Shown here: in pieces, positions 35,492-46,689 of the stretch
Position numbering within the stretch: the first letter of the stretch is position 1
Layout of the letters: every line of letters starts with the position of its first letter
NCBI GenBank assembly: GCA_003864495.1
Contig: ML133422.1
Coordinates: 372,001-436,000 of the forward strand
From: Nemopilema nomurai
Lineage: Eukaryota > Cnidaria > Scyphozoa > Rhizostomeae > Rhizostomatidae
Direction of reading: 5' to 3'
Length of the DNA stretch: 64,000 nt
Notes under the pieces: model-generated
What the model was told of the DNA's origin: nothing
What the model saw: the letters and a program-made list of their open reading frames with translations, nothing else
The model's database searches: none
Made by a program: the position numbers and the translations under genes

Positions 35492-38400
35492 TCTACATAT
35501 ACTAAAATGCCTATTATTCATGAGGCGGCGCCTTTGATCTTTGCCTCCGATCGATCGTACTCCCTTTTCTCCAAAACTGCTGCGTCTTTTTTCCAAATTC
35601 TTTTTCCTGTTTCTTCCCAACGTGTTCTCCCAACAGAGTTGAGGCTTTTTTCCGGAAAATTCGCACGATTTTTGATCGAAAAGTTCGTTTTTCTCCGACG
35701 AGACCCCTTCTCGACCGCCTTCTCGGCGCTCTCCTGCCCCCACGGCAAACCCCATCCTCAAGGTTTTTATACCCCTCGCTTCGGCGAGCGTTCGTCTTCG
35801 ATCGTGGCTGGTTTTTTTGCCAAAATTTTCCTTATTTTTAGTGGACATTGCCATCTTTCTGAGCGCCGCTCGCCGGTCGTCCGCCTTCTCCGAGCTCTGG
35901 CTCCCGAACGGTTCGTGCCACGTTCCCCTTTTCCTAGCGGTACGGTTCGCCCGGAGTGCTTCTTTTTAGATGTCTGGTTTTTTTTCCAAAATTCGCAAGC
36001 GTTATCTCGAAATTCGCCGTGTTTTTGCTTCGATTCGCCATTTCCAGGCCGAGGGGAGAAAATTTTCTTGCCCTCGATCGGCCGAACTTGCCCCGGTCAC
36101 GTGTCTTGCTCTGCAGCCCTCCATTGTTTGGGGACAAAAGAGAGTCCTCTTCCACCAATCGAAATGCAAGTTGCCGACGTGAGTGACGCGTCGCAGCAGA
36201 GCAACAAGGCGTAGATCGGTTGTAGAGAACAACAGCGTGCTCGGGACAGGGCAGGGGTCATTTTGTGCTTGCTACCCGTGCGGATTGGACGTGCTCATTA
36301 TTACCGGCCGTGGTCGTGCACTGGTCTGCTGCCTTTTTTGGGAATTTCGCCGAGGAAAGCTGCTTTACTGCCTTAAGTAAGTACTTTTCGTTTCTTCTTT
36401 CGATCTGATGATATTCCTAATGATGCTAAACTAAATTTCCGTGCTTTTTTGACGATTTTTCCAATGCACCCAACGCTGGGGTAGCTTCCATTCGTTTGAA
36501 AAAATTTGCTATCCACGAGCTTGCTTGCTTTCTAGAATGTTTTCTTGCTACTCATTTGATTGCTTTCTTAAAATGATACTAAATGAGATTTGATTTTCGT
36601 GCTTTTTCCTCATTTTAGGTGAGAAATCGAGCCGAAACTCGCGGTAGCAGCAGCAAAATTCGTGAGAAACTGCAGGCACGCCCCCGCCTGGCCCTCTCGC
36701 TGGCTTCAAAATGCTGAAAACGTTGTCGTGCCTTCTAGAACGAATCAAAGTAAGTTTGTTTTGTTGCATTATGATCGCCGTTTTTCTGGTTTTTCTCTCT
36801 CGAGAAGCCAGCAGCTTTTGTGCGTGGTTTTTGCACCTGGCCGTTGACCTGTTGACCTCCTTCCGCCATGCCCCGAGGGCGTTTTCACTCTAAATTGCTC
36901 TAAATACCTAGCTAACTTGCTTTTAGGTAAATTTCTGATAATCAATCGATTAACTTCTTTAATGATGTTACGGGAGGTTTTATTTCTGGCTTTTTTCCTT
37001 TTTTAGACAGAAATCTAGCCGAAACTCGCGGCAGCAGCAACGTGGGGAACGGCAGGTACGCCCTCTCGCTGACTTCAAAATGCTGAAAACTTCGTGCCCT
37101 CAAAATCGAATCAAAGTAAGTTTGTTGTGTTGCTTCAAGTTTGTCGTTTTCGTTGTTTTTCTGGTTGTTTTTCTGGTTATTTTTTCGAAGAATTGGTTTT
37201 TTTGCTAGATTTTCGCACCTGGCTGTTTGTCCTGTTGACCCCTTCCGCCAGCCTCGAGGGCGTTTTTCACTCTAAATTGCCTAAATAGCTTTGGCAGTAA
37301 ACACATGTTTGATGCATTCTAAAATCAGTGACTGCTGCTTTTTTGTGGCCTTTTACGATTGCGTTTTTGCGACCTCTTCTAATGAGTTTTCCTTGCTTGC
37401 AGGGTCATGGCATGGCGTCAAATGTTATCCACTGTTGCCGTGTTGGGACGAAGAAAGGGAGAGCAAGAACTCCGTTTTTAATAGACGAGAGACTACCGTA
37501 CGAACTTTAAAACCCTACGTTTTATGTTGTATGTATTTAATTTTCTTGGTGGATGACGATGCATGGTTTTCGATTCGACGTTTACTCATTCTCGCGTTGT
37601 TCCTTCAGTGTTGGTAGCGTTGTTGAGATTTCTGAAACTGTAGAATTAATTTTGTGCCTATTGGTGGCAATAGTCAGTTTTTGACTGCTACAGAGGCAGT
37701 TTTCATGTGTGCTAAGTTTCATTTTGTAAGTTAGAGATTTCGTGTCACGGTTTTTCTTTAAATTACACTAAACTCTCACAACAGCGTAGCGAGCTAAATG
37801 AGCAAAAATTTTCCATAGGACGGTTGAAAACGTGACAGCTATCGATGAAAGCCCGAGAAAAGATGAAATAACTACGGGGCAATTTTTATGTTTGTGTGTT
37901 GGCCAAAGGGTCGCGTTTCGGCATGGCAGAGCCCCCGAAGTCATTTAAACTAAAATCGATTGGATTGACGAGGTTTTTCAGTTTTTGTCTATAAAAATAA
38001 CCAGGATCGGCAGCGACTTTTCACTATATACTTTGCAAGAACTAAAGGGCAGCCTTCGCAAGGTCAAATTTAAAGGATTTCGAAGTTTCGCCAGTCGTTA
38101 ATTGTTCAAGTAGAGTCGGAGCCGATTCAGGGGCAACATGGGAACCAATTTAGACAACGATACGAAGAAGTTTAGCTTGCTTCACTGCAGGTTGATCAGC
38201 TAAAAGAAACATATTTTTCTTGTGGTCAACTGTTCTTCGATGGGGAATTGACTGTGTAACCCTCATACGATTTTAAGCTTAAACCGCCCTCAATTTCCAA
38301 AACTATGATGAAGACAACGGCCATGTAATCTACCCCCAATATTTTCTAAAACGACGAGTAAAACGGTCAACAAAGCAAGTTTTTCGTGGCAGCTTTTTCG

Positions 38401-38926
38401 GACTTGGCAAGTAGGAAGGTGTCATGTCGTGTTGTTTGTTCCATGCGGAGGTCGCTTGGCTCATTGGAACAAGGTTCCTTGAAGGGTGTTAACATTAACG
38501 AGTTGTCAATTTGATTGATTGCCGCCTCTGGACACCATCAGACTGCAATGGGACGTGCACTCTGTCTTGCATGTGCAAGTAACCGAAGTCGACTCTAAAT
38601 CTCGACTTGGTTCTGAAACCATTTACAACTGCTTTTGCCGCGCAAAGTTGAAAAATATAGAGCGGTGAAGCTAAAAGTGACTTGAATAACGAATCACTCC
38701 AAATGCCCCCTCCGAGCGTGCTCGCCCAAATATTTACTGACAAAAATATGCGTTTCAAATAAAAATATGCATAAGGTTATGTAAATGAAATCGATGGCTG
38801 TGCGTGATTCAAATAATTTGATATTTAGGTTCACGATAGACCATGTCACGCAAATAGAATATATTGCAGTAAAACTTTGAAGATAACTTTCACCATGGAT
38901 AAACAATATATTGGTAAAACAGAAGA
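35492..38926 (+). mobile_element. Composite Helitron-like unit 2
   Basis: Starts TCTACATATACTAAAATG directly after an A, the expected 5' TC and A|T target of a Helitron. Contents: a GC-rich leader to about 36380; E modules at 36619-36749 and 37007-37115, each between an AG and a GTAAGT; a G module from 37403; TATAAAAA at 37990-37997; and a tail ending in CACCATGGATAAAC (38891-38904). A palindrome begins at 38927. The leader is a GC-rich island in an AT-rich region. No transposase is encoded. Open frames in the leader (such as 35417-36214) cross the element boundary and look fortuitous. Confidence 0.6.
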
Positions 38927-39444
38927 CTAGCCCCCAAAACCCCGCTGCGCGGGCTTAAAACCCCTTCTGTGGAAATAGAATTACCCCTTAAAACTACCCC
39001 AAAACAAATTAGGCAGATTAGCCTCGGCAAGACAAGAGCCTCGCATTGAGAAGGAAAATGACGTCACCCACAACCAGCACGGGTCATTTGAAACGAAAGT
39101 TGTCAACGAAAAATGACTCGCCATCCTTCGCGTGCATCACTCGCACTCATGTGACAATCGCTAGGACGGGGGAGCCTCAACCCTTCATCTTTTGCGAACC
39201 CCGTCCTAGCGATTGTCACATGAGTGCGAGTGATGCACGCGAAGGATGGCGAGTCATTTTTCGTTGACAACTTTCGTTTCAAATGACCCGTGGCTGGTTG
39301 TGGGTGACGTCATTTTCCTTCTCAATGCGAGGCTCTTGTCTTGCCGAGGCTAATCTGCCTAATTTGTTTTGGGGTAGTTTTAAGGGGTAATTCTATTTCC
39401 ACAGAAGGGGTTTTAAGCCCGCGCAGCGGGGTTTTGGGGGCTAG
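38927..39444. repeat. Near-perfect 245-bp inverted repeat of two Helitron-like 3' ends
   Basis: The left arm (38927-39171) is the reverse complement of the right arm (39199-39444). The arms differ by one base deleted from the left arm, and a 27-bp spacer separates them. Each arm ends outward in the hairpin CCCGC-GCA-GCGGG, 10 nt, then CTAG; on the right these are 39418-39430 and 39441-39444. A hairpin about 10 nt before a terminal CTRR is the Helitron 3' hallmark (established knowledge). The arms also hold CATGTGACAATCG and TGACGTCA. Confidence 0.85.
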
Positions 39445-42400
39445 TCTACCTATACTAAAATTTTAACGTCGCCTAGCAACAGTCTATTGTCTTTCGTTCA
39501 GCCCCTCAAAAATCCAAACGGCTTGGCGGATTTTCGAAATTCTTTCTCCGAGTTGTTCCACCCACCTTCCCATCGTATCAAATCGACTTTTTTCTAGAAA
39601 TTTGCCCGATTTTTAACCGAAACGCCATGTTTTTCGGAACCCCGGTTTGTTGACGTCGCACTCTACCCGCCCTGGTGCCCCCAGTACGAACCCAGCTTTC
39701 CCCTTTTTTCGACCCGTCGTTCCTGGATGCATCTGTCTTTGTTCGTGCGTGGTTTTTTTTCAAATTTTTTTCGATTTTCCACTGAAATTTTCGCTATTCC
39801 CGGGTCGGTGTCAATGCCGTCGACCTTTTCGGTGCAATTTCTCCAAATACGTTCCTGGAACGCTTCCCGCGTGTTAGCGGTGTCGTTCGCTTTGTGGCGA
39901 TCTTTCCTGACTTCTGGTTTTTGTTCCGAAATTCGTCAGCGTTTTCTCGAAATTCGCTGTTTTTCCCTCCGATTCGTGGCTCGAAGGCCGCGGGGAGAAA
40001 ATTGCCTTCCCTCATCGACTAGCTGAACAAAGATCACGTGCCGCTACCTGTCCATTCCATTGGCTGGTATTACAATGGACGTTGACGAGTCGACCTCTCC
40101 ACCAATCAAAATGCAAGTTCTCATCCCACGTGACGGTGCAGGGGGAAGAGAGCAGCGTGCCTGAAACCTGGCACATTCGATGCTTGCTGTTCGTGGCATT
40201 TGGACGTGCTCATTATCGGAGCTGCTGTCGTGCACTGTGCTGCTGCGTTTTTTGGTAGTTTTGCCATTGAAAGCTGTCTTACAGTAAGTACTTTTCGTTT
40301 TCTTTTCGATCTGATGATAATCTCGATGTTCAACTAAATTTTCCTGCTTTTTTGACGATTTTTCCAGAGCACCCAACGCTGGGGTAGCTTCCATTTGCTT
40401 AAAAAATTGCTACCCACGAGCTCGCTTGCTTTTGAGGATGTTTACTTAATGCTGAATTGATTGCTTACTTAAAATCATGCTAAAGGAGATTTGATTTGTT
40501 TGCTTTTGCCTCATTTTAGGTGAGAAATCGATCCAAAACTCCCGGTAGTAGCAGCAAAAATCGTGAGATATTGCAGGCACGCCCCCGCCTGACCCTCTCG
40601 CTGTCTTCGAAATGCTGAAAACTTCGTGCCCTCTAGAACGAATCCAAGTGAGTTTGTTTTGTTGCTTTACGATCGTTGTTTCGCCATGCCCAGAGGGCGT
40701 TTTCCACTCTAAATTGCTCTAAATACCTAGCTAACTTGCATTTAGGAATGCTTCTGACAATCAATAGATTAACTTCTTTAATAGTCTTACGAGAGATTTG
40801 ATTTTTGGTTTTTTCTTTTTTTAGAGAGAAATCGAGCCGAAACTCGCGGAAGCAGCAGCAAAATTCGTGAGAAACCACAGGCACGCCCCGTCCTTACCCT
40901 CTCGCTGCCTGTAGGACTGAAAACTTCGTGCTTCCTAAGTCGAATCAAAGTAAGTTTGTTTCCTTGCTTCAAGTTTGTCGTGTTCGTTGTTTTTCTGGTT
41001 ATTTTCTTCAAAAAACTAGCTTTAGTGCTAAATTTTCGCACCTGGCAGATTGACCTATTGACCGCCGTCCACCATGCCTTGGGGCGATTTTCCCTCTAAA
41101 TTGCTCTAAATAGCTTTACCAATAGCCAATATGTTTTATGCGTTCTAAAATCAGTAATTACTGCTGCTTTGTGGTCCTTTCCAATTGCGTTTTTAAGCAG
41201 ACCACTCCTAACGAGTTTTCCTTGCTTGCAGGGTCATGGTGTGGCGTCAAATGTTATCCACTGTTGCCGTGCTGGGACGAAGAAAGGAAGAGCAAGAGCT
41301 CCGTTTTTAATAGACAAGAAACTACTGTACGATCTTTAAAACCCTACGTTTTTATTTTGTATGTATTTAATTTTCTTGGTGGATGACGATGCGTGGTTTT
41401 CGATTTGACGTTTCCTCACTCACGCGTTTTTTTATTTAGTGTTCGTAGCGTTGCTGGGATTTCTGAATCTGCATAATTAATTTCTTGGCAATGGTCAGTT
41501 TTTGACCGCAACAGAGGCAGTTTCTGTGTGTGCTAGGTTTCATTTTGTAAGTTAGAGATTTCGTGCCACGATGTTATCTTTCAATTACCCAAAACTCGTA
41601 GGACAGCGTAGCGAAACTGCTGCTGCTACCTTTTTAATAGGACGGTCGAAAACGTGTGTTGGCCAAGGGGTCGCTTTTCGACATGGCAGAGCCCCCGAGG
41701 GCATTTAAACAAAAATCGATAGCAGTAAGGAGGTTTTTCAGTTTGTCTATAAAAATAACTAGGATCGGCAGTGATTTTTCACTATATACTTTGCAAGAAC
41801 TAAAGGGCAGGCTTCACACGGTCGAATTTAACGGATTTCGATGTTTCGCCAGTCGTGCATTGTTCAAATAGAGTCGGAGCCGATTCAGGGGCAGCATAGG
41901 AATCAATTTAGACAACGAAAAGGTCTACATACGAAGCAGTTAGCTTGCTTCACTGCAGGTTGATCAGCTAAAAGAAAGATATTTTTCTTGCAGTCAACTG
42001 TTCTTCGATGGAGAATTGACAGTGTAACCCTCAAACGATTTTAAGCTTAAACCGCCCTCAATTTCCAAAACTATGAGAAAGACAGCGGTCCTGTAATCTA
42101 CCCCCAATATTTTTCCAAAACGACGAGTAAAACGGCCAATTAAGCAAGTTTTTCGTGTCACCTTTTTCGGACTTGGCAAGTAGGAAGGTGTCATGTCGTG
42201 TTGTTTGTTTCATGCGGAGGTCGCTTGGCCCCATGACTCGCTGGAAAAAGGTTCCTTGGAGGGTGTTAACATTAACGAGTTGTCAAGTTGATTGATTGCC
42301 GCCTCTGGACACTGTCAAACTGCAATGGGACGTGCACTCGATCTTGCATGTGCAAGTAACCAAAGTCCGCCAAGAATTGAATAATTTCGACTCTACATTT

Positions 42401-42703
42401 CAACTTGGTTTTGAAACAATTTACCGCTTTTGGCTCAAAGTTAAAAAAACATACAGCGATGAGGCTTACCAGCAAGACACTCGGAATAATTTACGCTTGA
42501 AATGATACTAGGCAAAGTAAGCGCCCCTACCTAGCGTGCTCACCCAAAAAATTACTGAAAAGGATATTTAAATGAAATCAATGACTCTGCGTGGTTGAAT
42601 TTTAAACTCACGATAGACCATGTAACTCAAATAAAATATATTCAAGTAAAATTTTGAAGACAACTTTCACCATGGATAAAACAATATTTGGTAAAACAGA
42701 AGA
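39445..42703 (+). mobile_element. Composite Helitron-like unit 3
   Basis: Starts TCTACCTATACTAAAAT immediately after the CTAG of the palindrome, so two element ends abut without spacer. The first about 650 bp differ from unit 2; from about 40190 the units align. E modules: 40520-40647 (donor changed to GTGAGT) and 40825-40949; G module from 41232; TATAAAAA at 41748-41755. The tail ends TTGGTAAAACAGAAGA before CTAG at 42704, exactly as in unit 2. Confidence 0.6.
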
Positions 42704-42975
42704 CTAGCCCCAAAAACCAAAAACCCCGCTACGCTGGCTCAACTCCTTCTGTGGGAAAAGAATTGCCCCTTAAAACTACCCCAAAACAAATTAGGCATTT
42801 TAGCCTTGGCAAGACAAGAGCCTCGCATGGACAGCAAAAATGACGTAATGCACAGCCACGCACCGCATACTTGAAACGAAAGTTGTCAACGAAAAATGAC
42901 TCACCATCCTTCGCGTGCATCACTCGCACTCATGTGACAATCGCTAGGACGGGGGAGCCTCAACCCTTTATCTTT
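42704..42975 (-). mobile_element. Helitron-like 3' end, reverse orientation
   Basis: Reverse-complement copy of the palindrome arm, from CTAG (42704-42707) inward. The hairpin is diverged (CCCCGCTACGCTGGC). It ends in CAACCCTTTATCTTTTCTG, where it fuses to unit 4 through a short ATCTTT homology. Confidence 0.6.
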
Positions 42976-44377
42976 TCTGCACGCTGAACGCCGATCGTCC
43001 TCCTTCTTCGAGCTCTAGCTCCCGAACGGTTACGAATGCGTTCCCCCTTTCCTAGCGGTAGGATTCGCTCGGGTGTCTCTGTCTGTGCGCCTGTTTTTTT
43101 CCCCAAAATTTGCAAGCGTTTTCTCGAAATTCGCCGTGTTTCTGCTTCGATTCGCCATTTCCTGGCCAAGGGGAGAAAATTTTCTTGCCCTCGATCGGCC
43201 GAACTTGCCCCGGTCACGTGCCTTGCTTTGCTGCCTTCCATTGTTTGGGGACAAAAGAGAGTCCTCTTCCACCAATCAAAATGCAAGTTACTGACGTGAC
43301 TGACGCGTCGCAGCAGAGCAGCAAGGCGTAGATCGGTAGTAGAGAACAACAGCGTGCTCGGGACGGGGCAGGGGTCATTTCGTGCTTGCTACCTGTGGGG
43401 TTTGGACGTGCTCATTATTACCGGAGCTGCCTTTCATTGCGTTTTGGGGATTTCGCCGTGGAAAGCTGCCTTACAGTAAGTATTTCTCGCTTCTCCTTTC
43501 GATCTGATGATTTTCTCGATGTTAAACTAAATTTCCGTGCTTTTTTGTCGTTTTTCCAATGCACCCCACGCTGGGGCAGCTTCCATTCTTTTCAAAAAAT
43601 TCGCTACCCACGAGCTCACTTGCTTTCAAGGATGTTTACTTAATGCTGAATTGATTGCTTACTTAAAATGGTGCTAAGAGAGATTTGATTTGTTTGCTTT
43701 TCCTCATTTTAGGTGAGAAATCGAGCCGAAACTCTAGGTGGCAGAAGAAAAATTCACGAGAAACTTCAAGCACACCCCCACCTGGCTCTCTCGCTGGCTA
43801 CGAAATGCTGAAAACTTTGTCGTGCCCTCTAGAACGAATCAAAGTAAGTTTGTTTTGTTGCATTATGATCGCCGTTTTCTGGTTTTTTTCTCTCGAGAAA
43901 CTAGCTTTTGTGCGTGGTTTTTGCACCTGGCCGTGGACCTGTTGAACTCCTTCCGCCATGCCCCGAGGGCGTTTGTCACTCTAAATTGCTCCAAATACCT
44001 AGATGGCTTGCTTTCAGGGAAATTTCTGATAATCAATCGATTAACTTCTTTAATGTTGTTACGGGAGGTTTAAGTTTTTGCATTTTTTCCTTTTTAAGAG
44101 AGAAATCGAGCCAAAACTCACGGTACCAGCAACGTGGGGAACGGCAGGTACGCCCTCTCGCTGACTTCAAAATGCTGAAAACTTCGTGCTCTCTAAATCG
44201 AATCAAAGTAAGTTTGTTGTGTTTCTTCAAGTTTGTCGTTTTCGTTGTTTTTCTGGTTCTTTTTTCGAAGAATTGGGTTTTGTGTTAGATTTTCGCACCT
44301 GGCTAACTGACCTGTTGACCCCTTCCGCCATACCTCGAGGGCGTTTTTCACTCTAAATTGCTCTAAATAGCTTTAGC

Positions 44378-45448
44378 TGTTATCAGAGCGAGCTATTGAG
44401 ATGCAAAGAGACATATATATGTGTTTTATAGACTACACGAAGGCATTTGAGAAGGTGCAGCACGAAGAACTATTAACGCTGCTACAAAATTTAGATCTTG
44501 ATGGAAAGGATATCCGTCTGATCAGAAATTTGTACTGGGAACAAACGGCATGTATGAGAGTAGAAAATGAAATAAGCGAGTTTACCCAAATTCGCAGAGG
44601 GGTACGGCAAGGATGTGTATTTTCGCCGGATTTGTTCAACCAGTACAGTGAAATAATTCTAAGAGAATTAGACGGCATGCAGGGTTTTGTCATTGGAGGC
44701 CATAACATAAACAACTTGCGTTATGCGGATGACACAGTGCTGATTTCTGATTCGGAGGAAACGTTGCAGGAACTACTAGACAAAGTAGTAGAAGAAAGCA
44801 AAAAGAGAGGTTTAACGATCAACTGCAAAAAGACTGAATGTATGGTTGTTAGTAAAAAGACAGTACAACCACAATGTACTTTACACATTGGAGACCAGAG
44901 AATCCAGCAGGTTGCAAAGTTTAACTACCTAGGAAGTATGATAACAGCGGATGGAAAATGTGATTCAGAAATTAAAAGAAGAATAGGGATGGCAAAGGAT
45001 GCATTTCAGAAACTAGGAAAGATACTTAAAGATCGGAAGATGTCTATAGACACCAAAATGAGAGTGCTGGATTGCTATGTGAAATCCATCCTTACATATG
45101 GCAGCGAATGTTGGACTATCTCAACTCAAATGGAAGGCAGACTAGAGGCGGTGGAAATGTGGTTCTTTAGGCGAATGTTCAGAAAGAGGCAGCTTCAATT
45201 CTTTGGGCATATAATGAGGAAGGAAGGTCTAGAAAACCTGACTCTAACAGGTAAGGTGGAAGGCAAAAGAAGCAGGGGCAGACAGCGACTGACCTACTTG
45301 GGCAGTCTAAGCAAATGGATGGCAGTTCAACTGCCAGAAAGGGAAAGATCAAAAGTGTCGGAGCGAGAGTTACTGAAAACAACAAGAGACAGGAAGCTGT
45401 GGAGAGCCATGATCGCCTACGTTCTCAACGAACACGGCACATAGAGAG
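44378..45448 (+). mobile_element. 5'-truncated LINE inserted in unit 4
   Basis: Flanked by a 9-bp duplication AGCTTTAGC at 44369-44377 and 45449-45457. Removing it restores the CTCTAAATAGCTTTAGC context found at the same place in unit 5 (about 47345). There is no long tail; the 3' end is CACATAGAGAG. Confidence 0.9.
44401..45444 (+). pseudogene. LINE reverse transcriptase C-terminal part, open with an internal deletion
   Basis: Open for 347 codons: MCFIDYTKAFEKVQHEELL, QIRRGVRQGCVFSPDLFN, INNLRYADDTVLISDSEE, KFNYLGSMITADGKCDSEI, YGSECWTIS, FFGHIMRKEGLENLTLTGKV and RQRLTYLGSLSKWM. Between EMWFFRRMFR and KRQLQFFGH roughly 25-30 residues expected in this LINE group are missing without loss of frame. 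The RT catalytic FIDYTKAFE and YADD motifs are present, but the N-terminus and endonuclease are absent. Encoded by a clade different from the LINEs at 12, 31 and 34 kb. Confidence 0.85.
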
Positions 45449-46022
45449 AGCTTTAGCGATAAACAACATGTTTTATGAATTCTATAATCAGTAACTGTCG
45501 TTGTTTTTTGGTCTTTTAGATTGCGTTTTTAAGCGGATCTCTCTTCTAATGAGTTTTCCTTGCTTGCAGGGTCATGGCGTGGCGTCAAACCGTGCTGGGA
45601 CGAAGAAAGGAAGAGCAAGAGCTACGTTTTTAATAGACGAGAAACTACCGTACGAACTTTAAAAGCCCTACGTGTTTATGTTGTATGTATTTAACTTTCT
45701 TGGTGGAGGATGCATGGTTTTCGATTTGAAGTTTCCTTATTCTCGCATTGTTCCTTCAGTGTTGGTAGCATTGTTTGGATTACTGCATCTCTAGAATTAA
45801 TTTGGTGCCTATTGGTGACAATAGTCAGTTTAGGGCCGCAGCAAAGTCATCTTCTGTCTCTGCTAAGTTTCTTTAAATTACTCGAAACGCAAAGGACAGC
45901 GTAGTGAGCTAAAAGAGCAAAAACCATTTCAATAGGACGGTTGAAAGAGTGGCAGAATTTTCGAGAAAGCCCGAGAGAAGATAAAAATAACTACAGGGCA
46001 ATTTTCTGTTGTGATGGCGAAG

Positions 46023-46155
46023 GTTGCAACGCACCGCACACTTGAAACGAAAGTTGTCAACAACAAAATGACTCGCCATCCTTCGCGTGCATCACTCGCA
46101 CTCATGTGACAATCGCTAGGACGGGGGAGCCTCATCCCTTCATCTTTTGCGAACC
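46023..46155 (-). mobile_element. Helitron-like 3' segment, reverse, partial
   Basis: Matches the inner half of the palindrome arm (ACTTGAAACGAAAGTTGTC through CGCTAGGACGGGGGAGCCTC and TTTTGCGAAC). The outer part with hairpin and CTAG is missing. Confidence 0.6.
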
Positions 46156-46283
46156 TAAGGACACCTTTAGATAAATTTTATAGCACATATTGCACAATAT
46201 TGTTTTGATGGTTTTGGATTTCTGTTTTTGGTTGGATAATTTTGTGAGATTCCCTGAAGGCCGCCATCTTGATTCCTTGAAAG

Positions 46284-46634
46284 ATGGTAAATGTGGAGGC
46301 GCGCGTCCCAGTCCCAGTTGATCAAACAGAAGGCTACACTTGTTTGTGCTGCTACACTCGTTGGCCTACTGAGGATGGTTTGGTTGGTTACCACATGGCT
46401 TTGAAACTTAATATAAACCAGAGATGGTTGCCAGCTAAAAACAGATTGGCTGTAGGACATGGCATAGTGGTGAATTTTTCTGGGAACCACAAAAACTACT
46501 ACACAGAACATCCGAATATGGGTGCTGGCCCAAGAACACAAGCAGCAAGAAACGTTCAAAATGTCAACCAGGAGATAGATGACACTGAAAATCACTTTTC
46601 TAAAGTGGAGGGGGCAAGAAAAAAAAGCGATTGA
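46284..46634 (+). CDS. Small hypothetical protein, possibly a captured exon
   Basis: 116 codons beginning MVNVEARVPVPVDQTEGYTC, with CLCC early on and a hydrophilic C-terminus. The start lies 12 bp after GCCGCCATCTTGATTCC, which contains a YY1-type GCCGCCATCTTG site. It lies between a reverse Helitron-like segment and unit 5 and has no match I recognise. It could be a host first exon caught between repeats, or a chance frame. Confidence 0.3.
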   Translation: MVNVEARVPVPVDQTEGYTCLCCYTRWPTEDGLVGYHMALKLNINQRWLPAKNRLAVGHGIVVNFSGNHKNYYTEHPNMGAGPRTQAARNVQNVNQEIDDTENHFSKVEGARKKSD

Positions 46635-46689
46635 CGAATGATGAAAATGGAGAATGGTAATAAGTAGAGACACACACCACAGTAGAGTT

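Larger units (their letters stand above)
42976..46022 (+). mobile_element. Composite Helitron-like unit 4, split by a LINE
   Basis: Lacks the TC start and joins the previous repeat within the leader (at the sequence matching 35868 of unit 2). E modules at 43713-43843 and 44099-44207; G module from 45570. A LINE occupies 44378-45448. The tail is shortened: the TATAAAAA and GAGTCGGAGCC blocks are missing before the next reverse Helitron-like end at 46023. Confidence 0.6.

Noticed and set aside
35417..36214. 265-codon open frame in the unit 2 leader
   Set aside because: It begins outside the element boundary at 35492. All three forward frames and the minus strand are also partly open in this GC-rich region, and the frame is not conserved in units 3-5.
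38891..38930. Unit 2 as a plus-strand Helitron ending at CTAG 38927-38930
   Set aside because: CTAG is self-complementary and here belongs to the reverse arm. No hairpin lies about 10 nt before it on the plus strand; CAATATATTG is only weakly conserved in units 3 and 5.
43738..44288. Overlapping open frames of 86-126 codons in unit 4
   Set aside because: They run across the E modules and introns and are not conserved in frame among the units.
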